Positions 48,587-56,727 of a stretch of DNA of 64,000 bases are shown here, piece by piece; position 1 is the stretch's first letter, and each line of letters opens with the position of its first letter. The position numbers were made by a program, and so were the translations under genes. Below the pieces are notes generated by a model. That model saw only the letters and a list, made by a program, of their open reading frames with translations. It searched no databases and was not told the origin of the DNA. The DNA comes from 67-14 sp035502775. GTDB taxonomy: Bacteria > Actinomycetota > Thermoleophilia > Solirubrobacterales > 70-9. The stretch is taken from contig DATJUB010000067.1 in the NCBI GenBank assembly GCA_035502775.1, forward strand, positions 1 through 64,000. The letters run 5' to 3'.

Positions 48587-50569
48587 GTGCCCGATTCGTC
48601 CGCTTCGCCCGAACCGCTTTGGGAGCCCAGCGCGGAAGCAGTCGCCGATTCACAGCTGACCGCGTTCACTGAGTGGCTCACCGACACTCACGGGCTCGAG
48701 TTCGGTGGCTATGACGAACTCTGGGAATGGTCGACCGACGAACCGGCCGCGTTCTGGACCGCGATCTGGGACTACTTCGACGTGGTCCATTCGGGCGGAT
48801 TCGACGAGGCGATCGATTCGATGGAGATGCCGGGCGCCAAGTGGTTCGAGGGAACCCGGGTCAACTACGCCGAGCACATCTTCCTCGACCGCGAGCCGGA
48901 TGAGATCGCGATCTTCGCGGCCGCCGAGACCCGCGATCTCGCGAGCATGACCTGGGCCGAGCTGCGTTCGGGGGTCGCCGCGGCCGCCGCCGGCCTGAAG
49001 GCGCTCGGGGTCGGACCGGGAGACCGTGTGGCCGGCTACCTGCCGAACACGCCCGAGACCGTGATCGCGTTTCTCGGGGCGGCGAGTCTCGGTGCGGTCT
49101 GGTCGAGCTGCTCGCCGGATTTCGGGGCCGGAGCGGTGACCGACCGCTTCGCCCAGATCGAGCCGAAGGTCCTGATCGCGGTCGATGGCTACACCTATGG
49201 AGGACGCGGCTTCGACCGGCGCGAGGTGGTCGCCGATCTGGCGGCGGGCATGCCCACGGTCGAACGGGTCGTCGTGATGCCGTACCTCGAGCCCGATCCG
49301 GACGCGGGAATGATCCCGAACTCGATGTCCTGGGCGGATCTGCTCGCGACCGACCCTTCGGCCGAGCTCGAGTTCACCCGGGTGCCTTTCGATCATCCTC
49401 TCTGGGTCCTGTACTCGTCGGGCACGACCGGCCTGCCGAAGGCGATCGTCCAGAGCCAGGGCGGCATCCTGCTGGAGCATCTGAAGAAGATGCACCTGCA
49501 CCTGGACGCGCAGCCGGGCGATCGTGTCTTCTGGTTCACCACGACCGGCTGGATGATGTGGAACTTCCTCGTGTCCTGCCTGCTGACCGACGCCGCGATC
49601 GTGCTCTACGACGGCAATCCCGGCCATCCCGACATGGAGACCCTGTGGCAGCTCGCGGCCGATGCCGAGGTCACCTGTTTCGGCACCTCGGCCTCCTACA
49701 TCTCGGCCTGTATGAAGGCGGGGATCGAGCCCGGCAACGGTCGTGATCTCAGCCGGCTGCGCGCGGTCGGATCGACCGGCTCGCCGCTCGCACCGGAGAG
49801 TTTCGACTGGATCTATGAGCATGTCGGCAGCGACACCTGGCTGTTCTCCACCAGCGGCGGCAGTGACCTCTGCACGGCCTTCGTCGGCGGCGTTCCGACC
49901 CTGCCGGTCTATCGCGGGGAGCTGCAGGCCCGTTCGCTCGGGGCGGCGGTCGAGTCCTGGGACGAGGACGGCAATGCCCGGATCGGCGAGGTCGGCGAGC
50001 TGGTTCTCACCAAGCCGATGCCGTCGATGCCGATCTATCTGTGGGGAGATGCGGGCGGCTCGCGCTACTACGACAGTTATTTCGACACCTATCCCGGGGT
50101 CTGGCGCCACGGCGACTGGATCGAGATCACCGAGCGCGGTACCGCGATCATCTACGGACGCTCCGACTCGACGATCAACCGCGGCGGAATCCGCATGGGC
50201 ACGAGTGAGATCTACCGTGCCGTGCTCAACGACCCGGCGATCGTCGACGCCCTCGTGGTCGATATTCCGAAGGAAGGCACCGAGGGCTGGATGCCGCTCT
50301 TCGTGGTCCTCGCCGAAGGTGCCGAACTCACCGACGATCTGAAGAAGACCGTTGCCCGCGAGATTCGGGAGCGCTGCTCGCCCCGCCACGTGCCGAACGA
50401 AATGATCGCGATCGAGACGATCCCGAGAACCCTCAGCGGCAAGGTGCTGGAAGTACCGGTCAAGCGAATCCTCACCGGAACCCCCGCCGAAAAGGCGGCG
50501 AGCAAGGACTCCCTGGCCAATCCCACCAGCCTCGATTTCTTCGTCACCTACGCCAAGACCCTCACCTAG
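48587..50569 (+). CDS. acetoacetyl-CoA synthetase
   Basis: 660 residues, acetoacetate-CoA ligase (AacS) type of the acetyl-CoA synthetase superfamily; length and N-terminus (LWEPSAEAVADSQLTAFTEWL) fit. Motifs: YSSGTTGLPKAIVQSQGG near 275, FTTTGWMMWNF near 313, STSGGSDLCTAFVGG near 420, and RTLSGKVLEVPVKRIL near 613. It activates acetoacetate with ATP and CoA. GTG start with AGGAG five bases upstream. HMG-CoA lyase, an acetoacetate producer, is encoded 5 kb away. Its stop codon shares CTAG with the stop of the opposing gene. Confidence 0.93.
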   Translation: MPDSSASPEPLWEPSAEAVADSQLTAFTEWLTDTHGLEFGGYDELWEWSTDEPAAFWTAIWDYFDVVHSGGFDEAIDSMEMPGAKWFEGTRVNYAEHIFLDREPDEIAIFAAAETRDLASMTWAELRSGVAAAAAGLKALGVGPGDRVAGYLPNTPETVIAFLGAASLGAVWSSCSPDFGAGAVTDRFAQIEPKVLIAVDGYTYGGRGFDRREVVADLAAGMPTVERVVVMPYLEPDPDAGMIPNSMSWADLLATDPSAELEFTRVPFDHPLWVLYSSGTTGLPKAIVQSQGGILLEHLKKMHLHLDAQPGDRVFWFTTTGWMMWNFLVSCLLTDAAIVLYDGNPGHPDMETLWQLAADAEVTCFGTSASYISACMKAGIEPGNGRDLSRLRAVGSTGSPLAPESFDWIYEHVGSDTWLFSTSGGSDLCTAFVGGVPTLPVYRGELQARSLGAAVESWDEDGNARIGEVGELVLTKPMPSMPIYLWGDAGGSRYYDSYFDTYPGVWRHGDWIEITERGTAIIYGRSDSTINRGGIRMGTSEIYRAVLNDPAIVDALVVDIPKEGTEGWMPLFVVLAEGAELTDDLKKTVAREIRERCSPRHVPNEMIAIETIPRTLSGKVLEVPVKRILTGTPAEKAASKDSLANPTSLDFFVTYAKTLT

Positions 50570-51579
50570 CATCGCGTCCCCACCGGCCCTCGCGGCTCTG
50601 ACACGGCAACCAATCGCGGTTCTGTCGAAATACTCGACAAAACCCCGATTGGTTGCCGCTCAAGCACACCGACTATCAGGTCAGCCACCTCGTCCGGATC
50701 CTCGTTCAGCATCCGCCAGGTCACCCGGAGCACGCTCCATCCATCCGCCTTCAGCCGGTTGCCCCGGGCCGCGTCACGCTCGAAGGCTTCCCGTCCCCGG
50801 TGGAACTCGTAGCCGTCCAGCTCGACGATCACCCGCCGCTCCCACCACACCAAGTCGACTTCCATGTCGAGGACACGGGCGTTCAGGTCCGCGGCCGGCA
50901 CCACCTTCCTGTCGAGAAGCTCCAGGTAGATGGCCTCGAGCGCCGATCGTGCCCGGCCGATGTCGGGTATCCGTGCCAGGGCCCGCTTCCGGAACAGCCC
51001 CGCCCCGTGATGGCCGCGCATGCCCGCCGCAAAGGCGCTCATCTCATCGTCGTCGATCAGCCGGAGCCGATCCGCTTCGTTGAAGGCACGGTTGAACTTC
51101 TGCGTAGAGGTCAGCGCGGCCAGATCCCAGAGCGTTCTCGCCACCGACGTCACCGGAATTCCCCGCACCGACCGGATATCCGAATCCGACAGCCTCACCG
51201 GCCGCCAAATCATCAGGTACGGCCACACCTTCGATCCGTCGACACGCACCTGGGCCCGGCGGTTGGCACCGCCCACCAGCCGGAACACATCGACGGGGCT
51301 GAAGTGGTCCATGAAACCCCAGATCATCGCCGCCGCGCGACCGCCGACGACCGCGCCCCGACCCGCTGCCAGCACAGCCGCCAGACGAAGGCCGTCCAGG
51401 GAAAGCCCCGACCGCCCCACGAGATACACACCCCGGAACACGGGAAATAGAAACGCACCATCGACGCGGCTCTGAATGGTGGAAGAAGGAACACCCGCCC
51501 GGCGCAACTGCGCCCGCGACACCACCCCGTGCTGCTCTCCGGCGATCCGCTGCGCTATTTCGACGAGACGAGAACTCAT
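50566..51579 (-). CDS. AbiEi-like antitoxin/DUF559 endonuclease-fold protein
   Basis: 337 residues. N-terminal winged helix (IAGEQHGVVSRAQLRRAGV) of the AbiEi/type IV antitoxin kind, then an AbiEi C-like middle, then a DUF559 (Vsr-like, PD-(D/E)XK) region with DMEVDLVWWERRVIVELDGYEFH near 240-262 and a following RLKADGWSVLRVTW. ATG at 51579. No AbiEii-type nucleotidyltransferase toxin is adjacent, so a working toxin-antitoxin pair cannot be claimed. The C-terminal 35 residues are encoded across a long palindrome (50604-50658), which may have been inserted and extended the reading frame. Confidence 0.8.
   Translation of the reverse strand: MSSRLVEIAQRIAGEQHGVVSRAQLRRAGVPSSTIQSRVDGAFLFPVFRGVYLVGRSGLSLDGLRLAAVLAAGRGAVVGGRAAAMIWGFMDHFSPVDVFRLVGGANRRAQVRVDGSKVWPYLMIWRPVRLSDSDIRSVRGIPVTSVARTLWDLAALTSTQKFNRAFNEADRLRLIDDDEMSAFAAGMRGHHGAGLFRKRALARIPDIGRARSALEAIYLELLDRKVVPAADLNARVLDMEVDLVWWERRVIVELDGYEFHRGREAFERDAARGNRLKADGWSVLRVTWRMLNEDPDEVADLIVGVLERQPIGVLSSISTEPRLVAVSEPRGPVGTRC
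50604..50658. repeat. long palindrome (23 of 25 pairs) inside the 3' end of the DUF559 gene
   Basis: CGGCAACCAATCG-C-GGTT-C-TGTCGA pairs with TCGACA-A-AACC-C-CGATTGGTTGCCG around the loop AATAC. The inner TTCTGTCG/CGACA core resembles that of palindromes A and B at 36 and 38 kb. It lies in coding sequence, within 100 bases of two convergent stop codons, so it could also act as a bidirectional terminator stem. Confidence 0.75.
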
Positions 51580-51685
51580 GGCCCCACCCTGCCAAGAAGC
51601 GACAGACACGTTGCTCACGGACAGCAACAATTGTCTGACGGTTCTGCGACGCCCGACCAACGCCTGCCAATGCTCGTGAACCAAA

Positions 51686-51718
51686 CGTGGTCTTGCCGAC
51701 TATTTCGGCAAGACCACG
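51686..51718 (-). terminator. perfect 14-bp hairpin containing the PAP2 stop codon in its loop
   Basis: On the minus strand CGTGGTCTTGCCGA pairs with TCGGCAAGACCACG, loop AATAG, followed by TTTGG. The TAG that ends the PAP2 gene (51702-51700) occupies the loop. Position and strength suit a terminator, but the T-run is short. Confidence 0.65.
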
Positions 51719-52368
51719 CTTGATTCGCCGCGGCCCGGCACCCAGTCTCGCGGTGCCTCCTGCCGCCCGAGAACCAGCGCGGCGAGCCCGAGGAAGGCCC
51801 AGAAACCGACCACCAGCATCGCCCCGAACACGTCGCTGATGAAGTGCCAGCCGGCCAGCACCACGCCCACCGCGACCACCAGCGCATAGGCACCCCCGAC
51901 CAGCGCCGCCAGAGCGCGCCAGCGCGGCGGCGCCACCAGCCACAGCGCGAAACCAGCCGAGATCGCCGCCGTGGCATGGCCGCTCGGATACGCGATCTGG
52001 ACCGGGTAGCTGGCTCCCAGCGCCCCCTGCAGCCGGGGATGGGCGAGCATCACCTTCAGCGCCTGGGTGGTCAGGTTCGCGCCGACGAACACCGCGGTCG
52101 CGACCAACAGATGCCAGGGCCGCCGCCACACGATCGCCAGGATCGCGATCCCGGCGAAGATCAGCAGCAGCGGACCGAGATTCGCCGAGTTCGCGGCGAA
52201 CTCGGCCGCCCGCTCACTACTCGAGCCGTGCGGGGCCAGCAGGCGCGACGTGAGCGTCGTGTCGTAGTGGTTGAAGCGGTCCGATCCGTAGAAGAAAAGC
52301 GCGAACAGACCCACGCCGCCCGCGCAGGCGAACGCCAGGAAGACCAGTCTTCGAACGGAAAGCGGCAC
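51700..52368 (-). CDS. PAP2-family membrane phosphatase
   Basis: 222 residues, about six membrane segments. The tripartite acid-phosphatase motif is present: K-x6-R as KVMLAHPR near 103, PSGHATAA near 127, and GWHFISD near 172 with the catalytic histidine. Likely dephosphorylates a lipid phosphate or undecaprenyl pyrophosphate at the outer face of the membrane. GTG start (52368) behind a G-rich, weak ribosome-binding site. Single gene, ending in a hairpin. Confidence 0.9.
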   Translation of the reverse strand: MPLSVRRLVFLAFACAGGVGLFALFFYGSDRFNHYDTTLTSRLLAPHGSSSERAAEFAANSANLGPLLLIFAGIAILAIVWRRPWHLLVATAVFVGANLTTQALKVMLAHPRLQGALGASYPVQIAYPSGHATAAISAGFALWLVAPPRWRALAALVGGAYALVVAVGVVLAGWHFISDVFGAMLVVGFWAFLGLAALVLGRQEAPRDWVPGRGESSVVLPK

Positions 52369-52401
52369 CCCCAGAATCTAGGGATGCCGCCTTCGCGTTT
52401 C

Positions 52402-53928
52402 CTAAGCGGGGGTGATCGGAGCCCGGCGCTCGGTGAACGAGCGGTCGCGTCCCTCGGCCAGGGTGAACCGGCTGATCAGCTCGGAGCGCAGCTCCTCGGG
52501 CTCGATGACCGCGTCGATCACCATCTCCGAAGCGAGGTGCAGGAGATCGACGCCCTTGGCGTACTCCTCGCGCTTCTCGGTGACGAAAGCCTCACGCTCG
52601 TCCTCGTCCTCGATCGCCTGGATCTGGTTGTAGTAGACCGCGTTGACGGCCGCCTGCGGCCCCATGACCGCGATCGAGGCGTTGGTCAGGGCCAGGCAGC
52701 AATCGGGCTCGAAAGCCGGTCCGGCCATCGCGTACAGGCCGGCGCCGTAGGCCTTGCGGACCACGACCGAGATCTTCGGCACGGTCGCCTCGGAGACGGC
52801 CGAGATCATCTTCGCACCGTGACGGATGATGCCCTGCTTCTCGACCGCGGTGCCGATCATGAAACCGGGCACGTCGGCCAGGAAGAGCAGCGGGATGTTG
52901 AACGCGTTGCAGGTCGAGATGAAGCGGGCCGCCTTGTCGGCGGAATCGACGAACAGCACGCCGCCCTTCTGGCGGGGCTGGTTGGCGACCACGCCGACGA
53001 CCTTGCCGTCGAGCCGGCCGTAGCCGACGATCAGCTCCTTCGCCCAGCGCTCGTGGACCTGGGTGAAGGAGTCGGCGTCGAGCACCGAATCGAGCAGGTC
53101 GCGCATGTCGAAGATCACGTTCTCGTCGATCGGGATGATCTCCGAGAGCGGCTTGTCCGAGGCGGGAGCCTTCGCTTCGACCACCGGCGGCATGTCCCGC
53201 CAGCTGGTCGGCATGTACGAGAGGTACCGGCGGCCGGTCTCGATCGCCTCCTCGTCGGTCTTGACCAGGAAATGGCCGCATCCGGACTTCGAGGTGTGCA
53301 TCTTCGCCCCGCCGAGCTCCTCGAGGGTCACGGTCTCACCGATCACCATCTCGGCCATGCGGGGCGAACCGAGGTACATCGAGGCGTTGCCGGAACGCAT
53401 GATCACGACGTCGCAGAACGCCGGGATGTAGGCGCCACCGGCGGCCGACGGACCGAACAGCAGGCAGATCTGCGGCACGCGGCCCGACATCTTGACCTCG
53501 TTGTAGAAGATCCGGCCGGCCCCGCGCCGTCCCGGGAACATCTGGACCTGCTCGGTGATCCGGGCCCCGGCCGAATCGACCAGGTAGACCATCGGGATGT
53601 CGAGCTTGATCGCCCGCTCCTGGATCCGGAGGATCTTCTCGACCGTCTTCGGACCCCAGGATCCGGCCTTGACGGTCGGATCGTTGGCCATCAGGGCGAC
53701 CGGCCTGCCTTCGACCAGCGCCGTGCCCGTCACCACACCGTCGGCCCCGAGACCATCCTGGTCCCAGTTGGCGAGCAGCGCGTCTTCGACGAAGCTGCCC
53801 TCGTCGACGAGCAGGCGGACCCGCTCCCGCACGGGCAGCTTGCCCTGCTCCTCAGACTTGGTGTGGTGACGCTCAGGACCGCCGCCGAGGGCGGCCCTGA
53901 GGGCTGGATCGAGATCTACTTTGGGCAC
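52402..53928 (-). CDS. acyl-CoA carboxylase carboxyltransferase (beta) subunit
   Basis: 508 residues, biotin-dependent carboxyltransferase of the propionyl-/methylcrotonyl-CoA carboxylase type. Two crotonase-like halves: LVDSAGARITEQVQMFPGRRGAGRIFYN near 115 with GPSAAGGAYIPAFCD near 155, and FLADVPGFMIGTAVEKQGIIRHGAKM near 345 with KAYGAGLYAMAG near 388. GTG at 53928 with AGGGGAG upstream. No biotin carboxylase subunit is encoded nearby, so it must pair with one elsewhere. Context with HMG-CoA lyase makes methylcrotonyl-CoA possible; propionyl-CoA is the default. Confidence 0.93.
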   Translation of the reverse strand: MPKVDLDPALRAALGGGPERHHTKSEEQGKLPVRERVRLLVDEGSFVEDALLANWDQDGLGADGVVTGTALVEGRPVALMANDPTVKAGSWGPKTVEKILRIQERAIKLDIPMVYLVDSAGARITEQVQMFPGRRGAGRIFYNEVKMSGRVPQICLLFGPSAAGGAYIPAFCDVVIMRSGNASMYLGSPRMAEMVIGETVTLEELGGAKMHTSKSGCGHFLVKTDEEAIETGRRYLSYMPTSWRDMPPVVEAKAPASDKPLSEIIPIDENVIFDMRDLLDSVLDADSFTQVHERWAKELIVGYGRLDGKVVGVVANQPRQKGGVLFVDSADKAARFISTCNAFNIPLLFLADVPGFMIGTAVEKQGIIRHGAKMISAVSEATVPKISVVVRKAYGAGLYAMAGPAFEPDCCLALTNASIAVMGPQAAVNAVYYNQIQAIEDEDEREAFVTEKREEYAKGVDLLHLASEMVIDAVIEPEELRSELISRFTLAEGRDRSFTERRAPITPA

Positions 53929-53952
53929 GGCCGTTCTCCCCTTTGGCCTCTA

Positions 53953-54837
53953 CTACAGTCCGGGGTTGACCGCTACCGGCTTGTCGCCGGAGTAGTCGTA
54001 GAAGCCCCGTCCCGACTTCTTGCCGTAGAAACCGGCGGCGACCATCTTGCGCAGGGTCGGCGGCGCGGCGAAGCGGCGCTCGCGGAACTCGTCGAACATC
54101 ACGTTCGAGATCGACATCAGGGTGTCGAGCCCGACGAAGTCGGAGAGGGTGAGCGGGCCCATCGGGTGACCGGCGCCGCCCTTCATGGCGTTGTCGATCT
54201 CTTCGATCGAGCCGATGCCCTCTTCGAGGCCGCGGATGCCGTCGAGCAGGTACGGGACGAGCAGGCGGTTCACGATGAAACCGGCCTTGTCCTTGGTCTC
54301 GACGGTCTGCTTCTTCAGACGCTCGCCGTAGGCGAGACCGACACCCATCGCTTCGGGCGAGGTCGTGACCGACTGGATGACCTCCAGCAGCGGCATGACC
54401 TGGACCGGGTTGAAGAAGTGCAGTCCGAGGAACTGGGTCGGACGGGTGGTCGCGGCGGCCTGGTTGATGACCGGCAGCGACGAGGTGTTGGTGGCGAAGA
54501 AGGCCTCGTCCTTGACGATCTCGTCGAGCTTCTTCCAAAGCTCGAGCTTCAGGTCGAGGTCTTCGGTGATCGCTTCGATGACGAGGTCACAGTCGGCGAA
54601 CTCGTTCAGGTCGAGGGTCGGATTGATCCGGCCGATGATCTCGTCGGCGGCGGACTGCTCCATCTTGCCCTTCTCGACCGCGCGGCCGAGCTGCTTGGTG
54701 ATCTTGGCGATGCCGGCGTCGAGCTTCTCCTGCGAGGACTCGGTGACGACTACGTCATAGCCAGCCTGGGCGCTGACCTGGGTGATTCCGTGACCCATCA
54801 GGCCGCAACCGGCGACCCCAACCTTCTTGATCTCCAT
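53953..54837 (-). CDS. 3-hydroxybutyryl-CoA dehydrogenase
   Basis: 294 residues, standard single-domain-pair size. VGVAGCGLMGHGITQVSAQAGY at the N-terminus binds NAD(P); LGLHFFNPVQVMPLLEVI near 135 carries the catalytic histidine, followed by DKAGFIVNRLL near 185 and GFYDYSG at the end. Catalyses reversible oxidation of 3-hydroxybutyryl-CoA to acetoacetyl-CoA. 24 bases upstream of the carboxyltransferase gene, so co-transcribed with it. Confidence 0.95.
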   Translation of the reverse strand: MEIKKVGVAGCGLMGHGITQVSAQAGYDVVVTESSQEKLDAGIAKITKQLGRAVEKGKMEQSAADEIIGRINPTLDLNEFADCDLVIEAITEDLDLKLELWKKLDEIVKDEAFFATNTSSLPVINQAAATTRPTQFLGLHFFNPVQVMPLLEVIQSVTTSPEAMGVGLAYGERLKKQTVETKDKAGFIVNRLLVPYLLDGIRGLEEGIGSIEEIDNAMKGGAGHPMGPLTLSDFVGLDTLMSISNVMFDEFRERRFAAPPTLRKMVAAGFYGKKSGRGFYDYSGDKPVAVNPGL

Positions 54838-54915
54838 CTAGGCGATCCTCCTGTAAGAATTTTGCGCGCCCCGAGAGTCCGGGCGACCGGCAAGGAACCC
54901 TAACGGAGGGGGAAA

Positions 54916-55302
54916 TCAGGCGGGTTCGAGACCCATCGCGGCGAGCCGCTTGCCCATCTGCTCGCCGAGCGCCTGGAGTCCGGTCATCGGGCGGACCATC
55001 ACGGCCATCTCGGTGATCAGGCCGTCGTCGTCGAAGGTGAGGATGTCGACGCCCTGGAGCTGACGGCCGCTCACCTCTGCCTCGAAGATCAGCACGGCGG
55101 TATCGCCGGTCTCGGTCTGGGCGAGGTACTTGAAGTTCTCGAAGACCTCGACCACGTTGCCGAGGATGAACCGCAGCGCGTCGATGCCCTGGTAGGGCTT
55201 GTGCACGAACGGGCTGCGGAAGGTGACGTCATCGGTGAACAGATGCGCCCCCGCTTCGAAGTCCTTCGCCTCGGCCGCCGCTCTGAATCCGTCGCTCTTC
55301 AT
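54916..55302 (-). CDS. SnoaL/NTF2-like fold protein
   Basis: 128 residues with the cone-shaped NTF2-like pattern: ADDVTFRSPFVHKPYQG-like segment (LFTDDVTFRSPFVHKPYQG near 21-39), FEAEVSGRQLQGVDILTFDDDG near 75 and a methionine-rich end. Proteins of this fold include polyketide cyclases, isomerases and binding proteins; no catalytic residue assignment is possible. Separate from its neighbours by 78 and 57 bases. Confidence 0.8.
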   Translation of the reverse strand: MKSDGFRAAAEAKDFEAGAHLFTDDVTFRSPFVHKPYQGIDALRFILGNVVEVFENFKYLAQTETGDTAVLIFEAEVSGRQLQGVDILTFDDDGLITEMAVMVRPMTGLQALGEQMGKRLAAMGLEPA

Positions 55303-55359
55303 GTCCCGAGCCTACAGACTCCGGGACAAATCGTCAATCTGTTCCGTGTTGGCTCCGGC

Positions 55360-56286
55360 TCAGGCCCGGTGCCACTCCACCGGACCGGCCTTCAGCACAT
55401 GCGATCCGAGCTGGCGCCCGAGGATCCGCTGCGCCTCGGCCGAGGCCTCCAGCAGCTTGTTCAGGTCCACCCCGGTCTCGATCCCCATCTCCCCGATCAT
55501 CGAGATCACGTCCTCGCTGGCGACGTTGCCGGTGGCGCCGACCGGCACCGGGCAGCCGCCCAGTTCGCCGAAGCTCGATTCGAAAGAGGTCACACCCTCC
55601 TCGAGCGCGGCCAGCACGTTGGCCAGGCCCTGCCCGCGGGTGTCATGGAAATGAGCGGTCAGCTCGACCCCGTCCAGCCGTTCGAATGCCTGGCGGAAGA
55701 ACCGGCGGACCTGGACCGGATTGGCCATCCCGGTGGTGTCGCCGAAACCGACCTCGGAGCAGCCGGCGTCACGCAGCCGTTCGGCGAGCGCGAACACGTT
55801 CTCGACCGGCACCTCGCCCTCGTAGGGGCAGCCGAACGAGGTGGCGATCACACCCTCGACCCGCAGCCCGGCTTCGAGCGCGACCGGGATCGTCTCCTCC
55901 AGCCCGCTGATCGACTGCTCGACGGTGCGGTTCACGTTCTTCATGTTGTGGGTCTCGGAGGCCGAGAGGAAGAAGCTCGCCTCGTCGAAGCGGCCGCGGT
56001 GATCCAGCGCCTTCTCGAGACCCTTGCGGTTCGGGATCAGGACCGAGTAGGAGACGTCGTCGCGTCGCTGGATCCCGGCCAGGACCTCGGGGCCGTCGGC
56101 GAGCTGCGGGATCACGTCGGGCCGCACGAACGAGGTGATCTCGATCCGCTTCAGCCCGGTCGCGGTGAGCAGGTCGATCAGCTTGATCTTGTCCTCGGTG
56201 GCGATCACCTCGGGCTCGTTCTGGAACCCGTCCCGCGGACCTACCTCGCGGATCTTGACGCTGCCGGGCAGTCCTTCGGGGCTCAT
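55360..56286 (-). CDS. hydroxymethylglutaryl-CoA lyase
   Basis: 308 residues, DRE-TIM metallolyase. EVGPRDGFQNE at residues 14-24 (catalytic Arg and metal Asp), TAHFHDTRGQGLAN near 212 (metal His pair), and the diagnostic GGCPVPVGATGNVASED near 244 with the active-site cysteine. Cleaves HMG-CoA to acetoacetate and acetyl-CoA, the last step of leucine degradation. ATG overlaps the stop of the thioesterase gene (ATGA). Confidence 0.95.
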   Translation of the reverse strand: MSPEGLPGSVKIREVGPRDGFQNEPEVIATEDKIKLIDLLTATGLKRIEITSFVRPDVIPQLADGPEVLAGIQRRDDVSYSVLIPNRKGLEKALDHRGRFDEASFFLSASETHNMKNVNRTVEQSISGLEETIPVALEAGLRVEGVIATSFGCPYEGEVPVENVFALAERLRDAGCSEVGFGDTTGMANPVQVRRFFRQAFERLDGVELTAHFHDTRGQGLANVLAALEEGVTSFESSFGELGGCPVPVGATGNVASEDVISMIGEMGIETGVDLNKLLEASAEAQRILGRQLGSHVLKAGPVEWHRA

Positions 56287-56663
56287 GATCCACCCGCTCC
56301 GTCGAAGGCGATCACCCGGCGCTCGTGGATGCCGACGCCGATCGTGCGCTCACCCTGCTTGACCTCGACCGAGAAGCGCAGCTTGCGATTGTCGATCACG
56401 TCGTCGAGCCGGGCCCAGGCGACGCATTCGGAACCGCCGAGCGCCCCGCCGACATGCTTGATCGAGACCTCGAAACCGACCGTGGCCTTGCCTTCGGGCA
56501 GGTGCGGCGCGACCAGCAGGGTCGCGTTGTGCTCCATCATGCCGATCATTCCGGGAGTCGAGAGCACGGTGGCCTCGATCGTCCCGCCGACGTCTGTGGT
56601 CAGCATGCCGTCGACGGTGAAGGGCTGCTCTCGCTCGGTTCCGATCTGATCTTCCAGTGACAT
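56283..56663 (-). CDS. FlK-type hot-dog thioesterase
   Basis: 126 residues. The fluoroacetyl-CoA thioesterase family pattern is clear: STPGMIGMMEHNA (catalytic Thr and Glu) near 35-47, KHVGGALGG with the catalytic His near 69, and GVGIHERRVI at the end. The frame is open well upstream but the protein clearly begins MSLEDQIGTEREQP at 56663. In operon with HMG-CoA lyase; likely hydrolyses a small acyl-CoA, possibly protecting CoA pools. Fluoroacetate specificity is not implied. Confidence 0.87.
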   Translation of the reverse strand: MSLEDQIGTEREQPFTVDGMLTTDVGGTIEATVLSTPGMIGMMEHNATLLVAPHLPEGKATVGFEVSIKHVGGALGGSECVAWARLDDVIDNRKLRFSVEVKQGERTIGVGIHERRVIAFDGAGGS

Positions 56664-56680
56664 ACGCCAAGAATAAAGAC

Positions 56681-56719
56681 CGCTCCCACGACGGCATCTC
56701 CAGGGAGCGGAGCTAGACT
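56681..56719 (+). promoter_or_regulatory. inverted repeat and -10 box upstream of npdG
   Basis: CGCTCCC (56681-56687) and GGGAGCG (56703-56709) flank a 15-base spacer and end five bases before TAGACT (56714-56719), a good -10 box nine bases before the GTG. The repeat covers the -35 region, so it could be an operator for the F420 operon. Leader is very short or absent. Confidence 0.4.
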
Positions 56720-56727
56720 CCGGGACC

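Noticed and set aside
48650..50572. Open frame of 640 codons on the minus strand.
   Set aside because: Antisense to the acetoacetyl-CoA synthetase gene, whose motifs are complete; the translation is low-complexity.
50566..51579. Complete type IV toxin-antitoxin system.
   Set aside because: Only the AbiEi-like protein is present; there is no AbiEii nucleotidyltransferase gene on either side.
51844..54903. Open frame of about 1,019 codons on the plus strand.
   Set aside because: It is antisense to the PAP2, carboxyltransferase and hydroxybutyryl-CoA dehydrogenase genes, all of which have clear motifs. Its translation is Arg/Asp/Gly/Val-rich with no domain, as expected for the opposite strand of GC-rich genes.
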